A stretch of DNA of 23,673 bases from an uncultured Chlorobiota bacterium. Lineage in GTDB: Bacteria; Bacteroidota; Kapaibacteriia; OLB7. Location of the stretch: positions 1 through 23,673 of the forward strand of contig CAMLOB010000004.1 of the NCBI GenBank assembly GCA_946481475.1, in the 5' to 3' direction. How positions within the stretch are numbered: the stretch's first letter is position 1; each line of letters begins with the position of its first letter. This document shows positions 13,268 through 20,268 of this stretch, piece by piece. The position numbers and the translations under genes are program-made. The notes below the pieces were generated by a model. That model had not been told where the DNA came from. It saw only the letters and a list, made by a program, of their open reading frames with translations, and searched no databases.

Positions 13268-14851
13268 TCAGAATCGGTAGAAGTCCGTAAAGGTCTCGGC
13301 TTTGGTCGTTGTCTCGGTCGTTTGATGCCGGACGAAACCGGAACTGCAAATCAGTTCGTGGGCGTTGATAAGCGCATCGGGGAAATCGTCCTTTCGCTTT
13401 TTCTTCTTCCCGGCGAACTTGAAGATCATTTCAATCTCGCGTTTGCTTTTGGGGTTCTGCATCGATCCGCGCGGGAATCGTACTTTCCCTCGCACCCAGT
13501 ATGCCTGAATGTTCTTCGCGAAGAGGTCGACGTTGATCTTCTGGAACTCCACGTGCGGGAACGGCTTGCCGTGGATTCGGCACCAGTTGCGGATGTTGTT
13601 TGACCATGTCGACTCTTGTGTGACGTTGCCGTCGAATCCGGTGCGGAAGACCGTGCCCGGCTCCATCGCCCCCTTCGTGTGTAGCGCGTCGTTCAACAGC
13701 TTGTCGCTGTCGGAGTAGCTCTCGACGATCCAACGCGGAACGAAGAAGAGGTCGTGCGTCGGACTGTAGAAATACATGACGATGGCCGTCTCGTCGCCCT
13801 TTCCTTTTAGTGCGAGATTCGGGTCGGTGAAGAGCACGCCGCGTGCGTCGGTCGGCAACGTGTCGTACTCCGCGTAATACTCACGTGAGAAGATCGGCCC
13901 GTCGGGCGGCTCCGGGTCTTGCTGGTAATCGCCGCTCCACTCGCTTTGGTCGGCTGGATCAAGGATCGCGCGCAACTCGTCTTCTGAGGTGACCGGGTAT
14001 CGCTCGGGCCACAAGGGGGTATTCTGCTCGCTGTCCCATGCGGGAAACACATGGACGCGCCACGACGTCGGCAACACCCCCCGTTCCTGTTCATCGAGCA
14101 ACGTGTTCGTCAAGCACCGCTCGTCAAAGTTGTTCGCCAGCACGATGATTGTTCCGTCATCGGTCAGGGATGATTTCGCTTCGGCGAGGATCGCCGCCCG
14201 GCTCCGCACATGATCGGGGTCGAGTGGCGATTGCCGCGTCTCCAGGTCATCGCATAAGAGCCACTCTGGCCTTGCAAAACCACGCGCGTATCCGCGCACC
14301 GACCGGCCCTCACTGAATGCTTGCACATGGCACATGTGAGGTCGACGGTCGGGGCGGATCACGCGCAGGCTCAGCTTGTCTTCGTTCGCTTCGATCCACT
14401 CGATCTGGTAGTCGTGGAGCAGTCGCGGGTTGTCGGCGATCAGCCAGTACATGTCGCTCAGGATATTGCGCGACGTCGGCAATGTCTGGCTGAGCGTGCC
14501 GATCAGTTTGTGCTTTCCGGTCAGCAGATAGAAGGTGGCCAGCTTTTTTGCGGTTGCCGTCTTCGCGTGCTTCCGCGCTCCGGCGACGATCTGCACACCG
14601 GGGATTGATGCGATGCGGACAATCTCTCGCTGGAAGCGGCCCGGCTCCGAATAGTCCGGGTACATGTCCGGCGTGAAGTAGGTCCGGTCGAACGCGAAGA
14701 AGTCGTTCTCGGTCTGGCGTAGTCGTTTGCGCCGGGCCTTCTCGGTCGCCTCTTCTTCGGACCACGGCGCGGCGGGCATCAGCGCGGTGCGGGCGTCCGT
14801 CCTGCGCTGAAAATCCTGCATAGCCAAGTCGGCTAAAGAGAAGCCTTCCAC
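13268..14851 (-). CDS. Terminase large subunit
   Basis: A 527-residue packaging motor. The ATPase half shows a Walker A-like loop at 91-98 (GARKHAKT), a Walker B at 197-204 (WLLCDDLE) and a coupling motif at 239-244 (ANNFDE). The nuclease half has the acidic residues D343 (FTDPNLA), D353 (KGDETA), D407 (FDGN) and D488/D489/D492 (KDDFPDA), an RNase H-like fold as in other terminases. In the Walker loop an alanine stands where many terminases have glycine before the lysine. It couples ATP hydrolysis to DNA packaging through the portal and cuts the concatemer or host-flanked DNA. It overlaps the small terminase gene by 19 bp. Confidence 0.92.
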   Translation of the reverse strand: MEGFSLADLAMQDFQRRTDARTALMPAAPWSEEEATEKARRKRLRQTENDFFAFDRTYFTPDMYPDYSEPGRFQREIVRIASIPGVQIVAGARKHAKTATAKKLATFYLLTGKHKLIGTLSQTLPTSRNILSDMYWLIADNPRLLHDYQIEWIEANEDKLSLRVIRPDRRPHMCHVQAFSEGRSVRGYARGFARPEWLLCDDLETRQSPLDPDHVRSRAAILAEAKSSLTDDGTIIVLANNFDERCLTNTLLDEQERGVLPTSWRVHVFPAWDSEQNTPLWPERYPVTSEDELRAILDPADQSEWSGDYQQDPEPPDGPIFSREYYAEYDTLPTDARGVLFTDPNLALKGKGDETAIVMYFYSPTHDLFFVPRWIVESYSDSDKLLNDALHTKGAMEPGTVFRTGFDGNVTQESTWSNNIRNWCRIHGKPFPHVEFQKINVDLFAKNIQAYWVRGKVRFPRGSMQNPKSKREIEMIFKFAGKKKKRKDDFPDALINAHELICSSGFVRHQTTETTTKAETFTDFYRF

Positions 14852-15315
14852 CGTTCCACCTCTTCGTGATAGATCGCGATCACCCTATCGTCGGAGACCT
14901 CCGGTTCGTAGCGATGGATGATGCGCTTTATGATTTCGGCATCGCGCCGTTTCAGGTGATGCGTCAGCTCGATCTTCTGGATCGTCTGCCGAATGACCGT
15001 GAGCTTTTCAAGCAGGACGATCCGTTCTTTCGGATCGAAGTTCGAGGCGGCCATCTCGGCAAGTGCGGTTTCGTACTGGCTCAGCAGTGTCGCGTCGCCG
15101 TCGGTCTTCGGCGGTCGTCCCCTTTTCTTCGGTCGTCGTGTGCGACCGTATGAAAGCCTCCCTTCGAGATAGTCCTTGTGAGCCTTGCGCGCCTGAGCGT
15201 AAGAGCAGCGGAAGTGCTCGGCCAGTTGCGCGTAGGTCATCTCGGGATTTCGTTCCTTCCGACGCGCGATTGCAAGCTGCGTCGATGCCGGAAGCTTATG
15301 CGCCTTCGTTCTCAT
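14833..15315 (-). CDS. Small terminase subunit-like HTH protein
   Basis: A 160-residue protein upstream of the large terminase. Residues 25-50 form an HTH (MTYAQLAEHFRCSYAQARKAH), followed by a basic linker (RRPKKRGRPPK, an AT-hook-like core) and a helical C-terminal half (about 80-150), probably for oligomerisation. This matches the build and position of small terminase subunits that recognise the packaging site; in Mu the equivalent early head gene is gp27. The overlap with the large subunit supports joint translation. Confidence 0.72.
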   Translation of the reverse strand: MRTKAHKLPASTQLAIARRKERNPEMTYAQLAEHFRCSYAQARKAHKDYLEGRLSYGRTRRPKKRGRPPKTDGDATLLSQYETALAEMAASNFDPKERIVLLEKLTVIRQTIQKIELTHHLKRRDAEIIKRIIHRYEPEVSDDRVIAIYHEEVERWKASL

Positions 15316-15318
15316 ACT

Positions 15319-15744
15319 CTACCGTTCCAAGTACCACACTTCGCACTGTACATGTGTCGCCGCGAACCCATCGGCGACGGTGTCGAGGGTGACCCGGTCG
15401 CGTCCCCATCGGATGGTGAGGCCGACACGGCTCAGGACGCGCTCGATCTTCCATCCCAAGCTCACTGCGTTGCCGGTCGTCTCGGCGACGTCGCCCGTAT
15501 CCGGGACGACCGCGAAGACGCTGAGCGTCGCAACGTGAGGATGCGCGCTCTGCACGTCGAAGAGCTTGCCCGGGATCATGTAGACCAGAATGGCGGGCGG
15601 GGTGATTGCCGTGTCGCCACGCCAGTTCCCCTCGATGATCGACGCGGGATCGACCGGCCACGATCGCTCTGCCGCTTTCGCCTTCAGCGTCTCGACGATG
15701 TGCCGCCACGATGCCGTAAACCCGCCGACTCCTGTCGTTACCAT
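15319..15744 (-). CDS. Mu gp37-like (DUF1834-like) tail-completion protein
   Basis: A 141-residue protein. It has the general pattern of the DUF1834/gp37 family: an N-terminal helix (WRHIVETLKAKAAER), a PPAILVYMIPGKLFD strand, a long SVFAVVPDTG segment and a late GWKIERVLSRVGL helix followed by strands. Such proteins act at the head-tail joint or tail end. ATG 15744 was chosen because it overlaps the preceding gene by 7 bp; a longer reading to 15771 would run further into it. The call is by pattern and position, not by strong motifs. Confidence 0.5.
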   Translation of the reverse strand: MVTTGVGGFTASWRHIVETLKAKAAERSWPVDPASIIEGNWRGDTAITPPAILVYMIPGKLFDVQSAHPHVATLSVFAVVPDTGDVAETTGNAVSLGWKIERVLSRVGLTIRWGRDRVTLDTVADGFAATHVQCEVWYLER

Positions 15745-16103
15745 TTCAGCACCCCTTGTATCTCTCCCCACTCCGCGCCGGGGCGTCCGGTCGGCGTCGC
15801 CTGCTTGTGCATGTCGAGGCTTTCAAGGGCTGCCCGGTACTGCGCCTGGACCGATTGCGCTTTGGCAACCGTCAGGTTTGCCAGCACCCCGATGCGCTTG
15901 AACTGAATGATGTACGCCGACGCCTCCTTTGCCCACGCTGGCGCGTTGTCGGCATCGTCCGGGATCACCAGTCCCGTGCGGGCGTGGATCAGGTCCGCCG
16001 CGCTCTGCTCGGTTTGCTCAAAGCTCCGGGCATCCTGCGTCATCAACCGTGCGAAGGTCTCTCCGATGTATGCGCCGAGTTCGTCCGGCTTCAGGATAGG
16101 CAT
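15738..16103 (-). CDS. Head-tail connector-like protein (Mu gp36/DUF1320-like)
   Basis: A 121-residue helical protein, first gene of the leftward packaging block. The layout (PDELGAYIGETFARL, a middle SAADLIHARTGLVIPDD, then WAKEASAYIIQFKRIGVLA and VQAQYRAALESLD) fits the head-tail adaptor fold of gp6/gp36-type proteins. In Mu, gp36 and gp37 lie downstream of the major head gene; here they precede terminase on the opposite strand from the capsid. Family assignment is tentative. Confidence 0.5.
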   Translation of the reverse strand: MPILKPDELGAYIGETFARLMTQDARSFEQTEQSAADLIHARTGLVIPDDADNAPAWAKEASAYIIQFKRIGVLANLTVAKAQSVQAQYRAALESLDMHKQATPTGRPGAEWGEIQGVLKW

Positions 16104-16161
16104 AGGTCGCGTCTGTGTAATGGCTCACACAAAGATCGTCGACCCGGACGGGGAGAAAGTC

Positions 16162-16175
16162 ATAGATATATCTAT
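16162..16175. promoter_or_regulatory. 14-bp palindrome in the divergent late promoter region
   Basis: ATAGATATATCTAT is a perfect palindrome in the 182-bp gap (16104-16285) between the divergent packaging block and the scaffold/capsid block. AT-rich in GC-rich surroundings, it is a reasonable operator or activator site for the two late transcripts. No clear -35/-10 pair was seen. A tiny rightward frame of 39 codons (16120-16239) overlaps it and is not counted as a gene. Confidence 0.45.
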
Positions 16176-16285
16176 AGAACTCCGGGCGGTTTCGGGGGGC
16201 GTAGGTTGCGATCATGTTAACCGGCAAGCGATCAATTGACGCGGGCTGAACCTGACTTTTACAATCGAACCGGAGAGCGACAACT

Positions 16286-16744
16286 ATGGACTCTATCATC
16301 AATCGACGCAAGGTCTTTCAGGCGTGCGGGGCAACGAGCGCACCGCCCGAAACCCATGTCCGCATTGCCAACACCTTGCCGGGCCTGATGACGCACATCG
16401 ACCGCAACGGCGAATACGATACGAGCGAGACTAGTGTGCGCCGGGCGATGAAGGTCGTCGGCGTGTCGAGTGATGACTCGGCCTATTACAACGCCGTCGT
16501 TGGCGTGATCGGATGGATGCAGCAGCATGGCGGTCTGCCTGCGCCGTCGTCGAAGACTCTTGAAGCTCTTGCCGAAGAGTACGGCAAACTGGGCACGGGG
16601 GAAGGCGATAAGCAGCACACCGAAGGAGATGCGCCGAACGGCGATGACGAACCGAACCTGAGTGGCGGCGATCCGCCCGCGCCGACCGGGGGAACCGATG
16701 TCGAGGAAGGCGCGACGAAGGCGCGCAAGAGCCGAAAGTCGTAA
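16286..16744 (+). CDS. Hypothetical head-region protein with disordered tail
   Basis: A 152-residue protein, first of the rightward late block, with GGAG 10 nt before the ATG. The first 100 residues are a small helical domain (RIANTLPGLMTHIDRNGEYD, NAVVGVIGWMQQHGG). The last 50 are disordered, first acidic and rich in G, P and D (EGDAPNGDDEPNLSGGD), then basic at the end (KARKSRKS). The function is unknown; its place before the scaffold and capsid suggests a head role. Confidence 0.6.
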   Translation: MDSIINRRKVFQACGATSAPPETHVRIANTLPGLMTHIDRNGEYDTSETSVRRAMKVVGVSSDDSAYYNAVVGVIGWMQQHGGLPAPSSKTLEALAEEYGKLGTGEGDKQHTEGDAPNGDDEPNLSGGDPPAPTGGTDVEEGATKARKSRKS

Positions 16745-16801
16745 GGCGCCGTTGTTGACACGAGAGACTGAGTAGACCGACCACCACTAATCTATACCAC
16801 T

Positions 16802-17407
16802 ATGGACTGGGCAAAATTCATGGCCTCTCTGATGGCCTCTCTGAAGAGCATCTTCGGCGTCGAAGACAGCGACGAGAAGATGAAGAAAGTCGAAGAGGAG
16901 TTGAAGAAGATGGAGCCGAAAGAGGAGTTGAAGAAGATGGAGCCGAAAGAGGAGCCGAAGAAGGATGAACCGGCCCCAGTGCCCCCACTGAAGGCCGAGA
17001 AGAAGGACGGCGACACGGACCTCGCTACAATCGTCGCCGACGCGGTGAAGTCCGCAACCGCACCGCTGCAGGAAAAGATCGATGCGCTGGAAGGTCAGGT
17101 CAAATCGCGCGATGAACAGGACAAAGCGTCGAAGATTGATTCGATCCTTTCCGAGGCAATCGCAAAGGGGCGGATCGCGCCGGACCAGAAGGATACGTGG
17201 AAGGGGGATTTGGAAAAGGCGTTTGACACGACCGCTGCGATCATCGGTCGGCTGCCGGAGAATCCCTCCCTTGCAAAGCAGGCTGCCGCGCAACCGGCAA
17301 AGAAGGAAGAGGGCAAGGATGGATCGAAGAGCTATTCGACGGCGTTCGCACGTGGTTCCGATCCGAAGTTGATGAAGTACGTCGAAGACGAGTTAGCGAA
17401 GAACTGA
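16802..17407 (+). CDS. Capsid scaffold protein (C-terminal Mu I-like, no protease domain)
   Basis: A 201-residue, highly charged protein directly before the capsid gene. Residues 22-60 are a lysine/glutamate repeat (EELKKMEPK units) likely forming a helix, followed by a coiled coil (LQEKIDALEGQVKSRDEQ). The C-terminal third (SKIDSILSEAIAKGRIAPDQKDTW) resembles the end of Mu I-type protease/scaffold proteins, with the typical 'ai-kG-I-P' pattern. In Mu the scaffold is the C-terminal part of the protease gene; here no protease domain is attached and none was found elsewhere in the window. Its likely job is to guide capsid assembly and leave or be removed. Confidence 0.65.
   Translation: MDWAKFMASLMASLKSIFGVEDSDEKMKKVEEELKKMEPKEELKKMEPKEEPKKDEPAPVPPLKAEKKDGDTDLATIVADAVKSATAPLQEKIDALEGQVKSRDEQDKASKIDSILSEAIAKGRIAPDQKDTWKGDLEKAFDTTAAIIGRLPENPSLAKQAAAQPAKKEEGKDGSKSYSTAFARGSDPKLMKYVEDELAKN
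16895..16948 (+). repeat. 27-bp tandem repeat within the scaffold gene
   Basis: Two exact 27-bp copies (16895-16921 and 16922-16948) encode the nine-residue unit EELKKMEPK twice, followed by a degenerate partial copy. Copy-number change keeps the frame and would lengthen or shorten the charged helix. Confidence 0.85.
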
Positions 17408-17462
17408 GCAACCGACAACCGAAGATAAGCAGACCACCATTTCACACTAATTGAGAAAAGAA

Positions 17463-18440
17463 ATGAGACTTGCACAAGTATCGAACGTGGGCGAATTCGA
17501 GAGGGGGACAGCGGCGTTGTCGCGCATGTTGGAAGACCCGTGGATTGCCTTTCTGGATGGCGCGTCTGCCTTTGAGTTGGAGCCGACCGATTACGACTAT
17601 CGACCGATCACCGGCACGACCACTGTGCAAACTCGTGGAGCCGGAGGCTCTTATACAAGCACGGACGAAGCCCCGGATGACCGGCTGACCGGCGCGCTGG
17701 CGTTTCATGGCGACAGCCAGGATGTGGACATCAGTTATATCGAAGATGACAAGCGAGGGCTGCGTGATCTGGGCGGGTGGCTCGACAAGCGCATCGGAAA
17801 GAAGTTCAAGTCGTGGAGGAATGGTCTGGTCGGCCTTTCGTTCAACGGGACTGGCGCGGGAACTCCGCGACAGATGACGGGACTGAAGACGATCTATAAC
17901 GGGTCGAGTAATCTTCCCGGCTTTGGTATCACGGGCGTGATCGATGCGGCGTCGTATGCAAGCGGTGCGCCGAACAGCCTCGATCTGTCAGACCCGGACA
18001 ACTGGAACATCTTTGTGAGGATCATGGACTTCGCTATCGCCCAAGTCGAGAACCCGTTGGGCATTCCCCTGAACAAGGAAATGTATGCGACAGTCCGCAT
18101 GATTGCCCGCGAAAAGAACCTACTCGGCACCACCCGGAACCATCTCGATCAGCCGCTTGAAACGTGGGGCACGACTCCGCTGATTCGGATGGTCGACGGA
18201 GCTATCACGAACACTGAGCCGGACAATGCTGGGGTGCCTGTGAACGAGACGAGCTCAATCTATGTCCTGTCGCCCGGCGAGGGCCGCATTGCGGTCGTTA
18301 CGAACTCCGGCCTGTACTGGCACGAGAAGGATCATCAGGAAGGCAAAGAGTCAGGCCGCATCGAGTGGGAAATGCGCCTTGAAAACAAGGTCGAAGAAGA
18401 GAACGCCGGACGTCGTGTACGGAACTTGAAACCGGCATAA
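17463..18440 (+). CDS. Major capsid protein
   Basis: A 325-residue protein in the position of Mu T, right after the scaffold gene. Features consistent with an HK97-fold capsid: an extended N-terminal arm (VSNVGEFERGTAALSRML), a YDYRPITGTTTVQTRGAGG strand region with a TDEAPDDR stretch, a long spine-like helical region (RDLGGWLDKRIGKKFKSW), the NGTGAGTPRQMTGLKTI loop, and a C-terminal strand region (GRIAVVTNSGLYWHEKDHQ). A TTG at 17451 would add four residues; ATG 17463 with GAGAAAAG before it is preferred. It has no attached protease, so maturation, if any, is unclear. Confidence 0.75.
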   Translation: MRLAQVSNVGEFERGTAALSRMLEDPWIAFLDGASAFELEPTDYDYRPITGTTTVQTRGAGGSYTSTDEAPDDRLTGALAFHGDSQDVDISYIEDDKRGLRDLGGWLDKRIGKKFKSWRNGLVGLSFNGTGAGTPRQMTGLKTIYNGSSNLPGFGITGVIDAASYASGAPNSLDLSDPDNWNIFVRIMDFAIAQVENPLGIPLNKEMYATVRMIAREKNLLGTTRNHLDQPLETWGTTPLIRMVDGAITNTEPDNAGVPVNETSSIYVLSPGEGRIAVVTNSGLYWHEKDHQEGKESGRIEWEMRLENKVEEENAGRRVRNLKPA

Positions 18441-18528
18441 GATATCAACACACCGAGGGAAATCGGACCATCCACAAGACGAGCGAGTCGTGAGACGGAA
18501 GCTCGTGCGCGCGACACTGAGACAATCA

Positions 18529-18655
18529 GACCGGCGGTGGTGGTGGTCACGCCGCCGGTCCCCCTGGGGAACCGAATTGAAAACTTGTCGGCCCGGCGTC
18601 GCATCAAGACCATACGACGCTACTCCTGCAAAACGGGATGGGATCGCCGGGCCGA
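18529..18655 (+). other. Hairpin-rich gap after the capsid gene
   Basis: The 230-bp gap 18441-18670 has no gene. It holds a 9-bp hairpin (GACCGGCGG 18529-18537, CCGCCGGTC 18552-18560) without a U-run and a long-range 11-bp inverted repeat (TCGGCCCGGCG 18588-18598, CGCCGGGCCGA 18645-18655). An overlapping alternative stem (GCGTCG near 18596-18601, CGACGC near 18615-18620) competes with it. It may lower expression of the lysis genes relative to capsid, or be a structured RNA. Confidence 0.5.
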
Positions 18656-18670
18656 TTTGATCTATCGCGC

Positions 18671-18916
18671 ATGAAGTGGAGCACGTCCGACATCATCAGC
18701 ATGTTCGCCGTTATCGGGACGTTCGCGACTGCGATCATTGCGATGCTGACACACACGACGAAGCAGCGACGTCTCGACCGCGAGCATGAAGCGAAGCAGG
18801 ACGAGCGGCTGGCAAAGCTTGAATCGACAATCGGACAACTGGATGACCATATCCGCCAGCAGAACCGGCTCTTCCGCATCCTGATAAAACGACTGACCAA
18901 ACCAAAAGAGGAATGA
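18671..18916 (+). CDS. Small membrane/coiled-coil protein of the lysis region
   Basis: An 81-residue protein: one N-terminal membrane segment (IISMFAVIGTFATAIIAML, about 7-26) followed by a charged coiled coil (REHEAKQDERLAKLESTIGQLDDHIRQ). This is the build of small lysis-cassette proteins such as i-spanins or hemolysin XhlA-like factors. It is immediately upstream of a holin-like gene and the endolysin. ATG 18671 gives the membrane segment at the N-terminus; the earlier in-frame start at 18638 adds only sequence that falls in the hairpin region. Confidence 0.6.
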   Translation: MKWSTSDIISMFAVIGTFATAIIAMLTHTTKQRRLDREHEAKQDERLAKLESTIGQLDDHIRQQNRLFRILIKRLTKPKEE

Positions 18917-18917
18917 C

Positions 18918-19094
18918 ATGAATGCCATGCAGGCTTTGAAAGATCCAAGAACCACTGCGTCGGGCTTTGCGCTGGGCGTCGTCGGTCTGTTGAGCTGGTT
19001 CGGCGTTGAGGTGCCGCAGATTATCACCGATACGGTCATCACCGTCGGGGCGGTGGTCCTGATGCTGGTGGCTCGGGACAAGTCCGAAGGATAG
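18918..19094 (+). CDS. Holin-like protein
   Basis: A 58-residue protein (MNAMQALKDPRTTASGF then GVVGLLSWFGVEVPQ) with two hydrophobic segments, about 15-31 and 35-53, and a charged C-terminus (ARDKSEG). Size, two segments and location one base after the preceding small membrane gene and just before the endolysin fit a phage holin that opens the inner membrane for lysis. Confidence 0.68.
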   Translation: MNAMQALKDPRTTASGFALGVVGLLSWFGVEVPQIITDTVITVGAVVLMLVARDKSEG

Positions 19095-19136
19095 TCTTTG
19101 GCGGTGAACGCACTCACGTATTACGAGAGGATTATC

Positions 19137-19580
19137 ATGTACGAATACTTCAACGACTTCCAGCTGTTTGTCCTAAGACTTTGCCTGGACCACTTCCGCC
19201 ACTCCGAGTTGTTGGTGCGGCACGACGCCGTCCGCCGTGGAGTGCAGAATAGCCCGCCGCCGCGTGATCTGTGGCCGAATATCGTAGCGACAATCGGGGT
19301 TGTCGAGGAACTACGGCGACGGTGCGGATTTGCGATCAGGATCACGAGTGCATATCGGTCTCCGGCATACAACAAAGCTGTCGGCGGAGCGGCTGGGTCT
19401 CAGCATCTGAAGTTTTGTGCGCTTGACATTCAGCCGGTCAGCGGTCGTCGCGACGAACTGAGGACGATGTATAAGGAGCTGCGGAAAATGCGGGATCAGG
19501 AACACTGGTTCAAAGGGGGCCTCGGGAAGTACCCGACGTTTGTTCACGTCGACACGCGCGGCCATAACGCAACGTGGTAA
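19137..19580 (+). CDS. Endolysin, peptidase M15 family
   Basis: A 147-residue zinc peptidase cutting peptidoglycan peptides (D-Ala-D-Ala carboxypeptidase/L-Ala-D-Glu type). The motif set of M15 enzymes is present: SAYRSPAYNKAVGGA, the SQHLKFCALDI zinc site with His90 and Asp97, and the FVHVDTRG end with His137 as third ligand. The N-terminal 60 residues are helical, without a signal peptide, so release depends on the holin-like protein upstream. ATG 19137 was chosen because AGAGG lies 7 nt before it; the TTG at 19098 adds 13 residues of no clear domain. Confidence 0.82.
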   Translation: MYEYFNDFQLFVLRLCLDHFRHSELLVRHDAVRRGVQNSPPPRDLWPNIVATIGVVEELRRRCGFAIRITSAYRSPAYNKAVGGAAGSQHLKFCALDIQPVSGRRDELRTMYKELRKMRDQEHWFKGGLGKYPTFVHVDTRGHNATW

Positions 19581-19582
19581 GC

Positions 19583-20143
19583 ATGAATCTGAACTGGATC
19601 ATATCAATCATTGCGGCCCTTGCGGGTGTGACGCTGGGCTGGTTTCTGAAGGGATGCGGCGCGCCGGAAACGACGGTCGTCGAGCGACGCGACACGGTGA
19701 CGGTTGTGCAAATGCTGCCCGAAGTGATCGAGCGACGTGTGCCGGTGGTGGTCCGTGGCGATCCGATTGTCTTCCGGGACACGGTGACGATCAACGGGGT
19801 CGACACGGTGACGGAATTCGTCGCTCCCCCGTTCGCGATGCGGCTCGACACTGTCGAGGCTGACGGCGATACCATCAACGTCTTGGCCAGTCATCCGCCG
19901 CCGCGCATCACAATCACCAGACGACCGCCGCCGGATACGACGACGACCCGCACCGAGTATATCCACCTTCCACCACCGAAGGAGAAATGGTACGCCGAAC
20001 CCCTGAAGCTGGGGGTGACATTCGGCGGGGGATTCTTGGCCGGATACTTGACCCGAACCTTTACGCACGACGACGACAAATGCAGACCGCTACAGACCAC
20101 CGAGAAGCCGCCTGCGCTGGTGAACCTGAACGTCAGGTTCTGA
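19583..20143 (+). CDS. Membrane-anchored, proline-rich protein (spanin-like)
   Basis: A 186-residue protein. An N-terminal membrane segment (WIISIIAALAGVTLGWFL, residues 5-22) is followed by GCGAPETT, so a lipobox-like cysteine near residue 25 is possible. The middle is periplasmic in style: valine/arginine-rich strands, then prolines (HPPPRITITRRPPPDTTTT, HLPPPKEKW). Near residue 145-165 is a second weakly hydrophobic glycine-rich segment (LGVTFGGGFLAGYL). Position after the endolysin suggests a spanin or other envelope-bridging lysis factor. Membrane topology is clear; the role is inferred. Confidence 0.58.
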   Translation: MNLNWIISIIAALAGVTLGWFLKGCGAPETTVVERRDTVTVVQMLPEVIERRVPVVVRGDPIVFRDTVTINGVDTVTEFVAPPFAMRLDTVEADGDTINVLASHPPPRITITRRPPPDTTTTRTEYIHLPPPKEKWYAEPLKLGVTFGGGFLAGYLTRTFTHDDDKCRPLQTTEKPPALVNLNVRF

Positions 20144-20268
20144 GTGATGCCAATCGGCGGCGATTGCGCCACGACATCGATGCGCTGAAGCGCAAATGCC
20201 GAAATGGCCGCGCACTCCGGCGCGGTCTGAAGAGGCTCTTTGAAAAGTACTACGCGGATGCTGTTTGA
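20080..20268 (+). CDS. Possible small basic protein overlapping its neighbours
   Basis: A 62-residue frame (MQTATDHREAACAGEPERQ to a KRLFEKYYADAV end), very basic (RRRLRHDIDALKRKCRNGRALRRGLKR). It overlaps the spanin-like gene by 64 bp and the next gene by 11 bp, with no clear ribosome site. The region 20144-20257 is otherwise empty, which supports it slightly. Its LFEKYYAD end echoes the LFEKYDPD start of the next gene. It could be chance. Confidence 0.35.
   Translation: MQTATDHREAACAGEPERQVLSDANRRRLRHDIDALKRKCRNGRALRRGLKRLFEKYYADAV

Noticed and set aside
16120..16239. 39-codon rightward frame in the divergent region
   Set aside because: It has no ribosome site, overlaps the palindrome and has no homologue I recognise; better read as regulatory DNA.
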